From positions 158,397 through 222,396 of the forward strand of contig JAFISE010000038.1 of the NCBI GenBank assembly GCA_022560025.1: a stretch of DNA of 64,000 bases. Reading direction: 5' to 3'. This document shows positions 8,986-20,500 of the stretch, piece by piece. The translations under genes and the position numbers were made by a program. Positions within the stretch are counted from its first letter, which is position 1; every line of letters begins with the position of its first letter. The notes beneath the pieces were generated by a model. The model saw only the letters and a program-made list of their open reading frames with translations, was not told where the DNA came from and did not search any database. The stretch comes from Stagonosporopsis chrysanthemi (Eukaryota > Ascomycota > Dothideomycetes > Pleosporales > Didymellaceae).

Positions 8986-10971
8986 CTAGTCCCTGTGCGA
9001 TGCGCAGCGCCATTCCTCATCTCCATCGCCATCCTTGTTTCGCTTGCAGCGGCTGCCCTTCTGAGTGGTGCCAGCGCAGCGGACCTTGAGCATCTTCCGT
9101 GCCTTCTTGGTGTCTCGAGAGGATTCGTCGGCGGGCTCGGTGGCTGCACGCTTGGAAGGTCGGCCTCGTCCGCGCTTCGGGGTATCGGCGGCAGCAGGAG
9201 TGGGAGCAGCAGCAGCAGAAGCGGAGGCGGCTGGGGCGGGAGCGGGAGTAGAAGTGGAAGTGGGAGCAAGAGGTGCGACTGGGGTGCTCTCGACGGTGGC
9301 GACGACACTGCTCATCAGAGCGGGAGCACGAGGCTCAACGGGGACGCTCTCGGCTGCGACGGCAACACTGCTCAGCACCACGTTGCCCGGTACTGAAGGC
9401 TCGACAGGCACAGTCTGGATGCTTGTGACGTTGAGGCAGATCGAGTTGGTGGCCTTCGGGGCGGGCGACTCGTCGTCAACGGCAATCGTGCTCGGCAGCG
9501 ATGCTACTTCTTCCGTAAGATCATGCTCATCCAGCCCCCCCTCGTCTTCGTCCTCACGAGCTTTCTCCTTGTACGTCATGGCGACACGATCCCAATAGAA
9601 TTTGTTCTCGATTGTTGCCGGATCCCATGCGCCATCCGCGTCGAACATGTTGATGCGCCTCTGGGTGCGCTGCGCGAGACTCTCCTGGGCGGACATGGTG
9701 TAGTCCTCGTCGTCCTGGAAGACGGGGAAGTACAGCTGTTCATTTGGGTCGTGGTAACCGACCCGGAGGAACTCCTGGCGGAGAGTGTCGAGGGAAGAGA
9801 TGCGGTTGCGAAAGCGCGCGGCCAGTTCGGGGAGGGTGAAGCCGTTGATGAAGTCCAGCTTGTTGATCTTGTCCCAAATTTCTTCGAACTTGGGATCAGT
9901 GCCGGACTTGATGTACTGGCCAGTGGTTACGTCGCGCACGGCTTTCCTCGTGAGGACGTCGAGGATGAGTTGGCGGTTTGCCGAGGAGAGGAAGTACTTT
10001 TCGCCCAGATCGAGAACGTCGACCGAGCTGCCGGGCTCGTAGAGGATGGTGGAGATGGCGATCTGGATGTCGCGCTTGGTCGGGTCGGGCTTGCGGACGT
10101 AACGAGCCTCGACGGGGTCTGCGACGCCGAGGCGGGTCATGACCGGATCCTGGTCGGTGAGGGTGGCGAAGTGCTGGATGCGGTAGACCAGCATCTCTGC
10201 GTTGCGGGCGTGCGGGAAGGCGTGGCAGATGTCCACCAAGGTGGCGCCGTTGGCCTTCACGTCCGCCTTCTCGAAGAACTCCTCCAGCTCCTCCGCCGAC
10301 GGCTGCTCCTCTCTGAACGCCCGGGCGCGCTTCGACTCCCCACGCACAAGCTCACTCCACACCAGGTAGCGCGTGAAGATCTCCTGGACCAGCCAGGAAT
10401 CCTCAGCGCCACCAAGGCGGGAGTTCGCCTGCGCGATGAGGTCGTCGCGCGAAAGCCGCAGAGCCGCCTCCCACTGCGCGTCCGACATGCGCGCCCAGCT
10501 CCTGCACGCCGCAATCCACACCGCTGGGAGGCGGTGGTGGGTAGGATCCCCCATCTTCTCCTTGATGAAGAGCATTCGCCCATCGGGCGGCAGCGGGTAG
10601 GCCTCCTCGGGCGTCAGCTTGACGCGCTTGCCCTGAGCGGTGACGGTGCTCGGCCAGCGCTCCATCACCTCCCCGACGATCTCCTCGGTGAGCGGCGCCA
10701 GCAGAGTGTAGCTGCCGCTGAGTCCGAAGACCCAGTTGGTCATGCGGATGCAGTCCGCGACCGTGGCGTAGAGGACGGGCTCCTCGTTGGGGAAGGGGAG
10801 GTCGATGAGCTCGTCGAAGGTGGCGGGGAGCCCAACGCCAGCGAAGGGCTCCACCGTCCACCCCGGGTGGCTCTCGGTGGGGAAGGGGACTTCCACGTCG
10901 GCGTCGTGTGGAAGCGACGCCGGGAAGTCGAGGGCGGCGGCGGCGGCGGCGGTGGTGGTGGTGGCAGCCAT
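8986..10971 (-). CDS. AT-hook protein with C-terminal Cys/His knuckle, function unknown
   Basis: A 661-residue intronless protein that I do not recognise as a named family. After an alanine-rich start, residues 20-460 form a folded, Trp/Arg-containing region without a motif I can place. Residues about 500-595 are a Pro/Ala/Val-rich linker with imperfect repeats. Then come a classical AT-hook (KRGRGRPSKR, about 599-608) and a small knuckle in the last 35 residues, Cys632-x9-Cys642-x13-Cys656-x2-His659. The knuckle pattern C...KGxxC...C..H occurs as a short tail module in various fungal and phage proteins. The combination suggests a nuclear DNA-associated protein, which is inference. A long antisense open frame overlaps it but reflects GC-rich third positions. 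A 152-bp tandem duplication lies just upstream. Confidence 0.75.
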   Translation of the reverse strand: MAATTTTAAAAAALDFPASLPHDADVEVPFPTESHPGWTVEPFAGVGLPATFDELIDLPFPNEEPVLYATVADCIRMTNWVFGLSGSYTLLAPLTEEIVGEVMERWPSTVTAQGKRVKLTPEEAYPLPPDGRMLFIKEKMGDPTHHRLPAVWIAACRSWARMSDAQWEAALRLSRDDLIAQANSRLGGAEDSWLVQEIFTRYLVWSELVRGESKRARAFREEQPSAEELEEFFEKADVKANGATLVDICHAFPHARNAEMLVYRIQHFATLTDQDPVMTRLGVADPVEARYVRKPDPTKRDIQIAISTILYEPGSSVDVLDLGEKYFLSSANRQLILDVLTRKAVRDVTTGQYIKSGTDPKFEEIWDKINKLDFINGFTLPELAARFRNRISSLDTLRQEFLRVGYHDPNEQLYFPVFQDDEDYTMSAQESLAQRTQRRINMFDADGAWDPATIENKFYWDRVAMTYKEKAREDEDEGGLDEHDLTEEVASLPSTIAVDDESPAPKATNSICLNVTSIQTVPVEPSVPGNVVLSSVAVAAESVPVEPRAPALMSSVVATVESTPVAPLAPTSTSTPAPAPAASASAAAAPTPAAADTPKRGRGRPSKRAATEPADESSRDTKKARKMLKVRCAGTTQKGSRCKRNKDGDGDEEWRCASHRD

Positions 10972-11108
10972 GGTGATGGCGGCGATGTGGTGGTGAGAGG
11001 TTGTGGAGGAAGGATTGACAGGTGTGGAGGTTGTCTGAGACGGCAGAAGAGAGCAGTGGAAGAGTGTGAAGGAGCTTGGGAGGTGGTAAGGTGGTGGGAG
11101 GTGCCGTT

Positions 11109-11412
11109 TATATGCTCGAGCCTGACAATAGGAAGCTCTCTACAATAGAGCCAGTTACGCCTACTCGGAGTGAATCGTTATCCTGAGAACAATACAGCGA
11201 CAATAGTCATTCAAGACAATAGGGGCTGCGCGAAAGTGAAGGGCAGTGAAGGCGGCGTTGTATATATGTTCCAGACTGACAATAGGAATGACTGGTTTTG
11301 CGGTAGAACAAGTACGACGACCCGGAGTGAGTCGCTGTCCAAGAAACAATACAGTGACAGTACTATTGAAGACAATAGAAGGTGGGCGTAGGTGAAGTAC
11401 AGTGAAGGCGAG
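11109..11412. repeat. Two-copy tandem duplication, unit about 152 bp
   Basis: Unit 1 (about 11,109-11,258) and unit 2 (about 11,263-11,412) align along their length by eye, with many substitutions and a few indels. Shared blocks in order are the tatat...cctgacaatagga start, the cggagtga.tcg segment, the acaatacag.gaca segment, gacaatag and the gtgaag..cagtgaaggcg end. It lies 138-440 bp upstream of the AT-hook gene start, so it is part of that promoter region or an old insertion. Confidence 0.75.
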
Positions 11413-11762
11413 TTGGTGTTTGGTCAGATGTGCGCGAACAAGCAGCTTTGGCGTACCATGTGAATATCTGAGCAATTGAATATCGAAGTCCTCATGTGTG
11501 TCGATCCTTTCTTATATGTCACTTCGAGCTTCTTTGTAACCTCCCCAGAGTATCTTCTCTCTTTCTAAACCTGTCATCTAGCAGGGTCGAGGAGCTGCGA
11601 GCATTCACTCGTACAACCGAGGAAGAGCTTATCGGTGGATGCTTTGTTACCTGGCTTGGTTCCTTTGTGTGGGCTGTCTTTGTCCAGCGGGTGCTTGATC
11701 CATAGTCTGGATGAAAGAGTGCGAAATCCCAGAACCGTGACCATTGTCTGAATTCCTTTCAA
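11413..11762. other. Spacer between repeat and NRAMP 3' end
   Basis: A 350-bp stretch between the duplicated repeat and the stop codon of the NRAMP gene. It should contain the transporter 3' UTR and part of the AT-hook gene promoter. No exon was recognised. Confidence 0.35.
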
Positions 11763-13671
11763 CTACGCAACGCCCATCCCAGCAAACACCAGCGCCGCAA
11801 CGTTCATAACCACAATGACGCCCCAGATGACCACCGCAAACGCCGTCGTGACCCAATGATTGCGCATCTGCACGAACCCGCCCTCGCCCTCATCCTCGTG
11901 GCCTGACGCCGGGGCACCAGGCCCTACAGCAACCTTCATATACTGCGCACGACACGTGAACCAGATCAGCGGCGCACTGACAAATGGCAGAATGACGCTC
12001 AGCGCAAACTGGCTCCCGTTCAGCGCCTTGCTCAGCCCCTCCTGCCCCACGCTCCCCGCGATGATAATCGACGGCGTGATGCTGATCGAGCGCGTCATCA
12101 GCCGCCGCAGCCACGGCCGCACGCTCCAGTTCAGCTGGCCCTCCGACACCATCTGGCCTGCGATCGTGCACACGATGCCCGCGGAGGTGCCAGAGAGGAG
12201 GAGCGCGAGCGCGAAGAGGGTCCCGGCTATGGGTGCGATGGAGCGCGAGAGCAGGGTGTGGATGGTGAAGAGGTCGGCGTCTGCGGCGGAGGGCTCGCCG
12301 TATAAGGACGCGCCGGAGACGATGAGGATGGCCGAGTTGACGAAGAGGGCGAAGGTGAGTAGGGAGATGGTTAGCTCGGCGATGCTGTAGGATAGGCAGT
12401 GGTTTATCGCGGCGAGGGAGGGGCGGTATTTCAGACTTTCGGTGGTGAGAGAGTCAGTGGAGGCGGAGGGGTGGGGATGGGAGGTGGTATTGTGTTGTTG
12501 GTCGTATTCCCGCAGGCGTGGTTGCACTATGCCGCTGCCTAGGTAGAGGCTGTGCGGCATCACTGTTGCGCCTAAGATGCCGCAGGCTTGGTAGAGGCTG
12601 GAGGTTGTTAGCACAAAGAGAATGAATAGATGTGTGGAGACGTACGCTTGCGACTTGATCAATGTCGAAGACGGAACATAGCCGTGGAACACCTCGCCCA
12701 CGGAGGCGTGGATCTTGCTGAGCTCGAAGCAGAAACAGACCACGACGCCGAGCACGAGCAGGGCCACAAAGAGTTCGAACCCGCGGAGGGCACGCATGGT
12801 GCCAGCCGGAGAGTAGAAAACAAGAATGATCAGGACATCCACAATAGATATCGCACACCCGGCAACGAGCGGGACTTTGATCAGAATGTTCAGCGCGATC
12901 GCAGTTCCAATGACCTGAACACGTTAGCGTAAGTCGTCATTGAAGTAGGAAAAAACACACCTCTGCGATATCAGTCGCGATGATCGCCGATTCTGCGAAG
13001 AGATAGAGAACATAATTCAGCCACGGCGGGAGATGTGCCTTGCAATTCTCAGCAAGATTCATACCTGTGACAGACCCCAGCTTGACGCACAGCGCCTGCA
13101 GGAAGATAGCGAAGATATTGGACATGAGCACGACGAAGAGCAGTTTGAACTCGAAAGAAGCCCCGGCCGCAACATCGGTGGCGTAGTTTCCTGGACCAAT
13201 AAAACGTCGTTAGATGTGCAAAACGTCTTGAGAAGGGTGCTGAGAGACAGAGAGAGACGCACCAGGATCGATATACGCCACAGCAACCATGAACCCGGGG
13301 CCCACAAACTTCAGGTACTTGCGCACAGCGTCCACAGCGCGGGCGAAGATGCCTCCGCGCCGCTTCGACCCCATTTCCCCGCCGGAACCACCTCCCAGTC
13401 CGCTGCCCTCCCCAGCAGCGCCGCTCTCCACCCTCCCCTCCCCTCCGCCCCCGCTCCCCTTCACCCTCCCCCGCTCTTCTCCATCGGCCCGCCTCCACTC
13501 CCCCGCCAACACACCACTCTCATCCCAACGCTCCATCCGGTGGTCATCTCTGGCTCGCGAGTTGGCCACGAACCCCAAGTCGGCCCTCGTGGTCGCGTCA
13601 GCATTGAGGGGATTGGGGTTCTGGTTATGAGTGTCCGGGGTTTCCGGATCGGTGCGTGACGGGCAGTTCAT
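11763..13671 (-). CDS. SMF1: NRAMP-family divalent metal transporter (Smf-like)
   Basis: A 580-residue proton-coupled Mn/Fe/Zn transporter of the NRAMP family. Exons are 13671-13263, 13190-12961, 12914-12646 and 12597-11763, with introns of 72, 46 and 48 nt; every junction keeps frame. An N-terminal hydrophilic Gly/Arg-rich tail of about 110 residues precedes the membrane core. The TM1 metal-binding signature DPGN (Asp135, Asn138) is rebuilt exactly across the first intron and is followed by YATDVAAGASFEFKLLF. The TM6 signature is ATVMPHS (Met316, His318). Other recognisable stretches are LGSVTGMNLAE, AIIATDIAEVIGTAIALN and LLLSGTSAGIVCTIAGQ. The long loop after TM6, Ser/Thr/His-rich, is usual in fungal Smf proteins. 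An alternative upstream ATG at 13779 would add 36 residues. The symbol denotes family, not strict orthology. Confidence 0.9.
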
Positions 13672-14899
13672 TGCGGTGTGATGTATGTTGGACTGAGATT
13701 GGAGAGGTTGATATGTATATATATGTGGTTGATTCCAGCGCAGGTGGGTTGAGAGCAGGGAGGTGAATTGAGTTGGCATGGAAGAAAGAGGCAGACGGTG
13801 TGGAGATGGGGGGTTGATGGCGTGGTGTCGTGATGACGAGGTCGGCTAAGTGGGTTGCCGGTTGCGATTACTGCCGAGTCGAGGGCTGGACTCGTGTGCG
13901 AACGACGATGCGCACCGGCTGTCTTTGCGGCGATGAGATGGTGAACAGCAGCCTGGCTGTTTGAATTCGAGGTCTTCACAACAAGTGGGCTTTGGAAAGC
14001 CTTTTTTTCCCCCACAGAGTATCACGTATCGTTTCTGTGCTTTTGTGTTGCGATCACGGGAGCACTGTGATGGTGGTGAGATGCTGTGGCTGTGGGGCAG
14101 GCCAGGGCTAAGCTTCAGCCGCGAAAGCTTGTTCTTCCGTGCAAGCGTTGCGGGTGCGCGGCCCTTGGGCCTCTAGAGTTGGTGCTGTGAGGGCGTTGTA
14201 AGATTGATGTCTGCGCAATTTAATGTATCAGACTTTCATGGCTTGGGACATGATTGCGGCCCGCAACTCCTGGACGGCCGGACACGAGTGGGAGTCTCAG
14301 GTAGGACCGACCGGAAAAGTGACAACCCAGCCACTGCGCCAGACAAAGCTGTCAGACAAACTTTTCTTGGTTCTGAAGGGCTGTCGAGGCACGTCAAATG
14401 TCACAACATCTGTGTTCACGGGGTATGACATCACGCAAGAAAATTGACGCAGAGTCATCGAACTGATTCGTCTCGTCTTCTACCAAACTCCCCCCTATAG
14501 TAACGCACATGAGTATAGATCGATAAGTGTGCTTTCATTCCATCATCAGTCATGACATGCCTGTCGGCACCAAAAATGTATCCGGCAAAGCCCTCTGCAA
14601 CGCAAACCCCCGCCACAGAAACTGCCTACACGAAGAAAAGGGAATGGGATGCCGCTCTAGAAGCCAATGAGGATGAGGATACTGACGCGGCGCAGCCCAG
14701 TGCTATTCGCCTTTTTGCCTTGCCATTCCTTGCCAGCCTTGATGGAAATGTCGCACCCACGGTAATGTCAGATGGAGGATATATTGTTGAAAGAGGTGCA
14801 CGAACTCCGTTCGCCGAGTAAGTGCAATGGTCCCGTGCGGTTGAAAGAAGAAATCAGATGTGCGCCGTGTTCGCCAAGCCAATGCCGTGTCGTGGAATA
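13672..14899. other. Intergenic region, NRAMP promoter to Cdc24 3' end
   Basis: About 1.2 kb. The left end holds the NRAMP promoter, with a TA-rich stretch near 13,711-13,726; the right end should hold the Cdc24 3' UTR. One 89-codon frame at 14,552-14,821 has plausible composition but no family motif and lies directly behind the Cdc24 stop, so it is not called. Confidence 0.35.
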
Positions 14900-17800
14900 T
14901 TATCGTTGGCAAAAAAGTTCAATCTCACCCAGCTGTCCACCGCCCGAGTTCAGGTCTCGTTGCTGCTCCTGCCAGTTCTCAAACGCCTCCAGAACGTCGT
15001 CGTCGCACTGTATGCTAACATATGTACCGTCGCTGTCGAGGTACTTCAGCTTGACCTGGCCAGAAGCAAGCGATACTGGTGTCGATCGCTGGAGCTTGGC
15101 ATCGATGCGGTCCTTGAGCGACTGGAAGCTGATATTGGTGCTGACAACCAAGACCATTGAGCTGCCTGCAGATGGGCAGTGAACCTTTACCTTCAACTGA
15201 CTCGGTATGTTAGAGTGCTCCGAAGTGAGTGGTGGCGACATGTTGCGCGAGTCCATGGAAGCTGGTGTCATTGTTCGCTCGAATGAGGAAGCGGGCGTCA
15301 TGGTGCGAGACAAAGGTGCAAAGCCAGGATCGCGACGAGCTGGTCCACCGGGGTAGTCGCCGAGCGTCGAGAGCTCAGCAGCTGTTCTTTGTTGAATCAA
15401 GCGATCTCTCTGGATCGCGGGTGATTGAGTACCTGCTCGTGGAGGCAGGCTACTGGGCGAGTTGCTTTGGCTGCGGTTTACAATTGCAGCGTTGTAAGCG
15501 TAGTGTGTTGGGAAGGGAGGTACGTCCGGTACTGGCCCGCTAGGTCCTTTACGTGGAACGTTACCATTGTGAATATCGGGGCTACTAGCTGCCCGAAGAC
15601 GTTGACCTTGAGAAGACATACTGGCATTGGCAGGTAAAGATGGTCGCTGGGCGCGTGCCGCGGCATATTGGCCGGACGGTTCCCGACCGTGACCACGAGA
15701 AGGTGCAGGCGCCGTGTAACGGTTGTTTTCCTCCATGGAGTACCCATTCGGTGGTGTCTGTCGAGGGAAGGGGAATGTACTTGCGGACGAGGAACTGGTT
15801 CGGGCATTCGAGTAGGAGGACATGGGAGTTTCAACAACAGGTGAGAAGTGGGATTCCATCGCGCCCGAGTTCTGGAGCTGCTGCGTGCGTAACGTTAGTG
15901 GCGGCTGAGAGGATCCCGAAAAGCCCATTGGGAATCGTGGAGGTGGCACCCTAGAATCGGCTCCATCAAGGCCACCTTCACCGGTTGTTGACCGCGATCG
16001 CGGCGAACCGTTAGTGCCAGTAATTATGCCGTAGCTGTCTCTGGGATAGCCAGATGATGGCTCGTCATCATCGTCGTCGTCGTCCTCCTGCTGTGCATAG
16101 GGATTTTCGACGTTAAGGCCAGCCATGTAGGTGAAGTTGGTGTCCGAGGGTTTCGAATTTGTAGTGCTGGTGCTGGCGCGTGCGTTTTCTTTCCATACAC
16201 GTCTCTGTGCATCGACCTGAGCAGCCCACTTCTTCATGGTCTCTTCAGAGGTGAATCGAATGATGAAGTTCTCAATTCCTGGGTCGCCTTTCCAGAAGAT
16301 CTGACAGGTGTAAGAGCCCGGCTTCTGTAATGAGATGGTTTCTGTGACGTTCTGCATGAAGATACGGCCCTTGAGTTGCAGCTTTGGCTTCCCGTCCTTC
16401 GTGACAAGAGATCTAGTGGACATTTTGTTCTTGGGTTTGTTAACGTTTATCTCTTTGCAACAGAGCAGTATCATCTCGAATAGGTAGATTTTGTACTGCG
16501 GGGTTGTTAGACATGAGGTCGTGTAGAGGTTGCACAATGCTTACTTCACGCTCCTCATTCTTGGAGCCCATGCTGTCGCCCTTGAGTACGGTGTATTGGC
16601 CGTGGAGGAGCAGATCACCAAAGCCTTCGATGCGGTGACCCTTCCAGTCTTCTACCAGAGTCTTGAGCTCCTCAACGGCCTCAACGCGCTCTTCGCGGGC
16701 GATAGCGTCGTTTGTGCCAGCAAGTACGGAAGAAGCTGCCTCGATGCCTCTTACGAGGTCTTCCTTTCTCGCGTCGTCGAGGTCGCCGTTCTTTTGCAGT
16801 GACTGTGGTTTGTTAGCGTTGATAAGATTGAAAGTGGAACAAGCAGCTTACCGAAAGCAGCAAGGGATACTTGGTCAATCGCTGGAAAGGCTTGAGCAAG
16901 AAGGAGGTGAGGAGCGTAGGCGATTCCACCATCTGGCGCATCTCGGGAGTGCCGCCAGTCTCTTTCAGCTTGTCGAACTCGCGCATAGCGATCTGTTCGC
17001 ACTTTTTCTGGTTTGCGATGTACGGCTCGTAGACCTTGAAAGCATCTTTGTACAGTACAAACAGGTTTCCCCAGTTTTGCTCTGAAGCTGGCAGGGCGTT
17101 TGTCTGCTCCACACGGATAAGGAATCGGCGCTGGAAATCGAGGAGTGCATTGAGGTTGAGGAAGATGTCATGGATCTGGTCGCCGCTGACGATGCCCTTC
17201 TCTTCAACCAGCTTCTTGAATTCCTGCAGGAGCTCAAGATGCTGGACGTATGTGCGCTCGGTCTTGACCAGCTCGTCGATGATGTACTCGCGCTGGGAGC
17301 GCTTGATGGACGAGGTGACGGAGGCGTCGTCATCAAGGTCGGCGGCGGCAGGGTTGATCTTGCCCATCTGCACGAGCGAGTCCAGGACGCAGGTGACGAC
17401 GTTGATGACCTTGACGAAGCCCGTCGTGTCGTCGCCGTACAGGTCCATGAGGATGAAGCAGCTCTCCTGCGAGATGCCCAGCTCGTTGACGCAGGCCTGG
17501 ATGAACTTGTAGGTGGCCATCTTCTCGTGCTTCTTCTGGCTCTTCTCGTCGGCCTTTGCATTGGGAATGACCAGCGGGTTGGGGGGGCCCAGGGCGTTGT
17601 ACAGCTCCATCAGCGGGTAGCCGCGGCGGAAGGTGCGCCACAGCAGGGTGACGGGGTCGACGGGCTCGTCGTCGTCGGCGCGCACCTCCTCCTCGCTGAG
17701 CCAGCGCTCGAAGCCGGCGATGGCGCGCAGGCGCATCTGCAGGGTCAGACATCGCTGGAAGAGCGACGTGTCTTTGTCGGCGCGCTTGTTGAGGACGTTG

Positions 17801-18117
17801 TCGCTGGCCTCGACGGGGCCGCCGTTGACGGGAGTGGCCAGCGTGGGGAAGGCGGGCGGGTGGCCGAACAGGGTCGAGGAGCTGGTGGCATTGGTGCCCT
17901 GCGTGTCGCGGGCGCTGTTGTGCGAGAAGCTGCTGAACTGGCTCTGGAAGCTCTGGTGGGACATGAGGGCTGGGGGCCCGCCGGTAGAAGTCATGCGCGC
18001 GTGCGGCGAAGAGGCGGTGGGCGGAGGCTGCGAGGTGTGGGCGCGCTGAAGGAGCATGTCCTGTGCGGACGGGCCCTGGTCGCGGGCGGGCAGGGCAGGG
18101 CTGGGGACGCAATGCAA
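14900..18117 (-). CDS. CDC24: Cdc24-type guanine nucleotide exchange factor for Cdc42
   Basis: A 1,039-residue scaffold GEF that activates the Rho GTPase Cdc42 during polarity establishment at the cell cortex. Exons are 18117-16852, 16802-16545 and 16495-14900, with introns of 49 nt in phase 0. Domain order matches Cdc24: a CDC24-type calponin-homology region (about residues 115-255, with LLWRTFRRGYPLMELYNAL and NELGISQESCFILMDLYG); a Dbl-homology domain (about 275-450, with RSQREYIIDELVKTERTYVQ and LLKPFQRLTKYPLLL across the first splice site); a PH domain (about 495-600, beginning YKIYLFEMILLCCKEI); a Ser/Pro-rich linker; and a C-terminal PB1 domain (about 940-1,037) that would bind Bem1. 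A poly-Asp run sits in the linker. The upstream region carries three kinds of short tandem repeat. The N-terminus could be extended by an unseen upstream exon. Confidence 0.93.
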
Positions 18118-18172
18118 TCTGGCAGCCCGCTACTCTATGCGTTCATCTCCCTGCGACCCGAGTGCCAGCGTG

Positions 18173-18236
18173 CCAGAGGGCCAGAGGGCCGGAGGGCCAG
18201 AGGGCCAGAGGGCTTCAGGGCTTCAGGGCTTCAGGG
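18173..18236. repeat. 8-bp minisatellite, eight units
   Basis: Five units of ccagaggg (one with a substitution) followed by three units of cttcaggg, perfectly phased at 8 bp. It lies 56-119 bp upstream of the Cdc24 start codon, probably in its leader or core promoter. Confidence 0.9.
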
Positions 18237-18400
18237 CCAGTGAGACGCTAGGTGCACCGAGGGCTGCGCGGCGGCGGAGGGCAATCACAATGAGAGGGAG
18301 CAGGGCGCCAGCACTTCAAGAGCCGCGCTGTCTGGGCTGCGGTGCGGGTGCGGGCGTGCGAGAAGAGCGACGGCGACGGTGGACGTGCTGCGAGTGGGAT

Positions 18401-18440
18401 GTGCTTGTGCTTGTGCTTGTGCTTGTGCTTGTGCTTGTGC
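18401..18440. repeat. Hexanucleotide repeat (gtgctt)n
   Basis: About 6.7 perfect units of gtgctt in the spacer upstream of Cdc24. Confidence 0.9.
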
Positions 18441-18543
18441 CTCTGCGCTCGCTGGGCTGCGATGCGGGCAGCATAGGGGGCCCAGCATGAAACACACGCC
18501 CCACGTGACTAGCAGCATGCAGGCGTACGGCGACAGCTGTGGC

Positions 18544-18592
18544 TGCAACTGCAACTGCAACCGCAACTGCAACTGCAACTGCAACTGCAACT
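18544..18592. repeat. Hexanucleotide repeat (gcaact)n
   Basis: Eight units of gcaact with one c-for-t substitution, in the same spacer. Confidence 0.9.
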
Positions 18593-20160
18593 AGAACGGC
18601 ACCGCAGACGCGCGAATGCTGCGCTGCAGCCATCGACGACATGGCCCGGCCTGCTATCGCCGGCCCTGCTGCTGGGTGCCGGCGCGTGGCGGGCGCCCAC
18701 CATCAGCATCTCAGAGCCCTCCAAGAGCCTGCCGGTAGAGGAGCGCGCGACTATGGTCCTACAAGACCCTTGAACCACGCAGTGTGTCGAACGAGGGCTG
18801 ACTCGAGCCGACTTCACCCACCACGCGCGTTGCGTGTTGCACTTGCAGTGATTATTACTCATGAGCAGCGCCTCTCCGCCCACTAGAGAGTCAACATTCC
18901 CTTCTGCTGTGTGCTATCCCCCCTCGCCGGGTGTCGGCAGCGCGCTGCTCGTCGGCGGACAACAGCGCTCTGCCGCCACCAACGTGCCATGGGCCCTCCA
19001 AATCAATCCTCAGGGTTGATGGCGACATATCACACTGCTGACTGCCCCCTACGTACCCGCCCTGACACCCATCAGTCCCATGCGTCGTTCTCATGACATT
19101 CCCTCTCGGCAAGGTTGGGCATCACCGTTCACCGTCTCGCTGCCTGTCCGCTCCAGGTGTTTCTGGCACCGGCGCAGGACCCTTCTATGGGAGCGATCTG
19201 CATCCCACGCACCGGAGCAATTGCTTGTCTCCGCAACTTGCCCGCTTACGTACTACTTCAGCATATCGTACTTTGGCACCAAGGCACATACAGTATGTAC
19301 ACTGTGGTAGCTTCTATCTGATGGAGACTGCACACGCCACTTTAATATGTAAGCGGAGACGATAGCCGAGCGACTCGGCGTGGGAGGGCTGTCCTCCGAA
19401 ATGCGGCTCATCTGTCAAGCCTGTGTTGAATGTTGAGTTTCGACCAAGTCTGCTAGTCGATACCACCTCGGCAGGTAGTCGACGACTGCTGTAAGCTGTA
19501 CGCGCCGAGCTGCCATTACACTCGCAGGCTTTGCGTGCCTTGTTGGTGATTGGCGAGGGCAGGACGGACAGTGAGCGCCCATCAGCGCAGGTGACAGCCT
19601 CCCCGTTGGCGTGTGACTTACGGCGCTTGGGTGGGCAAGAATAGATGTAGAGGGACGCCTGCTTGCTGAATGAGTGGTACCTAGGTACTTGCTGGCTACT
19701 CGCCGCCATGGTGGTGCGGTGAGGCCTTGCAGAGGTGCCCGAAGCACAACCAAGGGCGCCGAGTCGAGCCTCAAGAAAGTGTCTGTCAGAGCGGATGCTG
19801 TTGCTGGGTCTCCACTGCCATGAATGCGTCCTGGCTGCGCAGCATCTGTTGCTTCGCACGGCGCCTACACATCAGCATGGCGTTGTAGCTGATCAAGTAC
19901 TCGGTGTCCACAGCCGGACTGGAGATAACATGACCTGGCAGCGCTGCGCCTACCCGTCACTAGCCTGTGCGAGCATGGCAATCTTGGGTCTTCTGCATCG
20001 TGGACCCTGTCGAGTCCTGATGCAGCAAGACGGCTTCGGTCGATGCCTCGGCATGGAGACATCCACAGATAGCCTTCTGTTGACAATGTTGACGGAGCCC
20101 AGAGCGGCTAGCCAGCGCGGGTAAGCGCGAGCCAGTGAATGCTGTGGCGCGGGTCGCGTA

Positions 20161-20187
20161 CGAGACGAGACGAGACGAGACGAGACG
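20161..20187. repeat. Pentanucleotide repeat (cgaga)n
   Basis: Five perfect units of cgaga, about 320 bp upstream of the F-box/WD40 start codon. Confidence 0.85.
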
Positions 20188-20500
20188 GACGGCAACAGCA
20201 GACGTCGCCATCACAAGCTCCAGCACCGACAAGCATCGCACAGCACTGCTGGCGCAAGAGACGAGTGATTTGCGGTCTGCGCGCTGCCATAAAACTGCAC
20301 GCACAGTCGCGCAGGTCCCGTGAGCACATGCAGTGACCGGCTGGGCGCATCAGGCAGCACACAAGGCGACAACGGCTTCGTCAGCGCACTGATCCAACGA
20401 CAACGTTCGCGCTGGACTCTCCACAACTACGCCGCTCCTTCCTGGCACCCAGCGCCACTGCTGCCAGAGCCCCCACCGTCATAAGCACTGGAGCACCGCA

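Larger units (their letters stand above)
18118..20500. other. Divergent promoter region of Cdc24 and the F-box/WD40 gene
   Basis: A 2.4 kb spacer from which two regulatory genes diverge. No coding exon was recognised. Four short tandem repeats lie in it, listed separately. The 100 bp before 20,501 should contain the leader of the F-box gene. Confidence 0.45.

Noticed and set aside
9523..11148. 541-codon plus-strand open frame opposite the AT-hook gene
   Set aside because: It mirrors the antisense of a GC-rich real gene; composition is Val/Gly/Asp/Arg-heavy with no motif, and the minus strand carries an AT-hook and a coherent knuckle.
14552..14821. 89-codon plus-strand frame with fairly protein-like composition
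   Set aside because: Directly behind the Cdc24 stop, no family motif, no spliced extension found; more likely 3' UTR.
17170..18243. 357-codon plus-strand open frame over the Cdc24 5' exon
   Set aside because: Antisense shadow of the Cdc24 CH/DH coding region; low-complexity Ala/Val/Gly, no domain.
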